From Candidatus Desulfofervidaceae bacterium (lineage in GTDB: Bacteria > Desulfobacterota > Desulfofervidia > Desulfofervidales > Desulfofervidaceae): a stretch of DNA of 7,358 nt. Made by a program: the position numbers and the translations under genes. How positions within the stretch are numbered: the first letter of the stretch is position 1; the number at the start of each line of letters is the position of its first letter. The stretch covers positions 1 through 7,358 of the forward strand of contig JAGHCL010000050.1 in the NCBI GenBank assembly GCA_021160485.1. Reading direction: 5' to 3'. The notes under the pieces were generated by a model. It was given only the letters and a program-made list of their open reading frames with translations. It was not told the origin of the DNA and ran no database searches. This document shows positions 6,683-7,358 of this stretch, in pieces.

Positions 6683-6688
6683 CATTAT

Positions 6689-7358
6689 ATGGCAACTTTG
6701 GGAGAAGTATTAAGGAAGGTGCGCACGGGTAAAGACATTCCTCTGGAGAAAGTAGCGGCAGAAACAAAAATATCGTTCCATTATTTAAAGGCTATAGAGG
6801 AAGAAAGGTGGGATGCCTTACCTGCCAAACCTTACGTTAAAGGCTTCCTTCGCATCTATGCTAATTATCTTGGGCTGAACCCTGATAGAGTCATTGCTCA
6901 ATATGAACAGGGAACATCAGAACAAGTCTTCATCTCTCCTTCTTCCCTTAAAAAATGTAGAAAATATATCACTACTTTTCTTTTCATCTCTATTCTCATC
7001 TTGGGAATTACCTTTATTCTGTGGAAAATCCACACATCAGAAAAAAGGCTGACTCAATCTCAAACACCTCCCCCTCAACCACATCAGGCCATTACTCCTC
7101 AACAGAATTCAAATAAAAAAACACCAGAAATCCAGACAGCTTCAACTAAAGAGACTCCTGCAGTTACCCAATCCTCTTCCCCTAAAACTATCCGTATTAA
7201 CCGGATTTACATTTGTTCGGGAGTTAAAAATCGTGAACCCGTTGGCCTTCAAACCGCTTTCCATCTTACAAAACCTACCTTCATTTACTGCTTTACCGAA
7301 GTTATTGGAGCAAAAAAACCAATAGAGATAAAACACCTCTGGTATTACGGAGAAAGAC
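6689..7358 (+). CDS. RodZ-like HTH, single-TM, DUF2914 protein (3' end outside window)
   Basis: The 223 visible residues form a modular membrane protein. Residues 1-70 are an HTH_25/RodZ-type helix-turn-helix: the opening MATLGEVLRKVRTGKDIPLE, then AETKIS, YLKAIEEERWDALPA, and YVKGFLRIYANYLGL are all typical of that family. A basic patch (KKCRKY, about 88-93) precedes one hydrophobic helix near 94-112, suggesting a cytoplasmic N-terminus. A low-complexity linker rich in Pro, Gln, Thr and Ser spans about 117-166. The C-terminal part from about 168 matches the DUF2914 pattern: CSGVKNREPVG (176-186), then YCFTEVIGA (200-208) and IKHLWYYGE (213-221). RodZ links the MreB cytoskeleton to the membrane, but true RodZ carries a different C-terminal domain, so I do not call this rodZ. 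The N-terminus fits the family start exactly; no Shine-Dalgarno is seen. The gene is divergent from the helicase-nuclease, and its end is cut by the window. Confidence 0.9.
   Translation, partial: MATLGEVLRKVRTGKDIPLEKVAAETKISFHYLKAIEEERWDALPAKPYVKGFLRIYANYLGLNPDRVIAQYEQGTSEQVFISPSSLKKCRKYITTFLFISILILGITFILWKIHTSEKRLTQSQTPPPQPHQAITPQQNSNKKTPEIQTASTKETPAVTQSSSPKTIRINRIYICSGVKNREPVGLQTAFHLTKPTFIYCFTEVIGAKKPIEIKHLWYYGER

Noticed and set aside
6525..6767. An 80-codon minus-strand frame spanning the divergent spacer
   Set aside because: It overlaps the conserved HTH start on the other strand and runs through the candidate promoters. The product has no recognisable features.
7142..7336. A 64-codon minus-strand frame near the right edge
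   Set aside because: It is antisense to the DUF2914 coding region, whose motifs are conserved.

Overview
The window looks like a piece of a moderately AT-rich bacterial chromosome made mostly of housekeeping genes. Both tRNA genes encode their CCA ends, and the three best promoters have sigma70-type hexamers with a canonical TTGACA -35 box. The YohD-like DedA protein, the lone AddA/RecB-like helicase-nuclease, and the HTH plus DUF2914 architecture recall Desulfobacterota/Thermodesulfobacteriota-like (formerly deltaproteobacterial) genomes. That placement is an inference from gene content and style, not from a marker gene.

Layout, left to right: (1) a MarC-family membrane protein on the minus strand, with its C-terminus cut by the window edge; (2) a 67-base divergent spacer with overlapping promoters; (3) a tandem tRNA-Val(UAC) / tRNA-Asp(GUC) pair on the plus strand; (4) an unrecognised protein of about 323 residues on the minus strand, pointing at the tRNAs and containing an internal duplication; (5) a plus-strand pair, panB (pantothenate/CoA synthesis) and a YohD-like DedA membrane protein, separated by 3 bases and ending in a possible intrinsic terminator; (6) a large minus-strand UvrD/RecB/AddA-type helicase with a C-terminal PD-(D/E)XK nuclease domain, convergent with dedA; (7) a plus-strand, window-truncated protein with an N-terminal RodZ-like HTH, one membrane helix, a Pro/Gln/Thr-rich linker and a DUF2914 domain, divergent from the helicase.

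The genes do not form one pathway. PanB supplies ketopantoate for coenzyme A. The helicase-nuclease belongs to double-strand-break processing. MarC and DedA are polytopic membrane proteins of poorly defined function. The HTH-DUF2914 protein is probably a membrane-anchored protein with a cytoplasmic HTH and an extracytoplasmic domain. I see no prophage, transposon, CRISPR array or defence island. The less ordinary parts are the duplicated-domain protein beside the tRNAs, the HTH-TM-DUF2914 fusion, the AddA-like protein with no AddB beside it, and the tightly packed divergent promoters. I did not find a convincing new system here.
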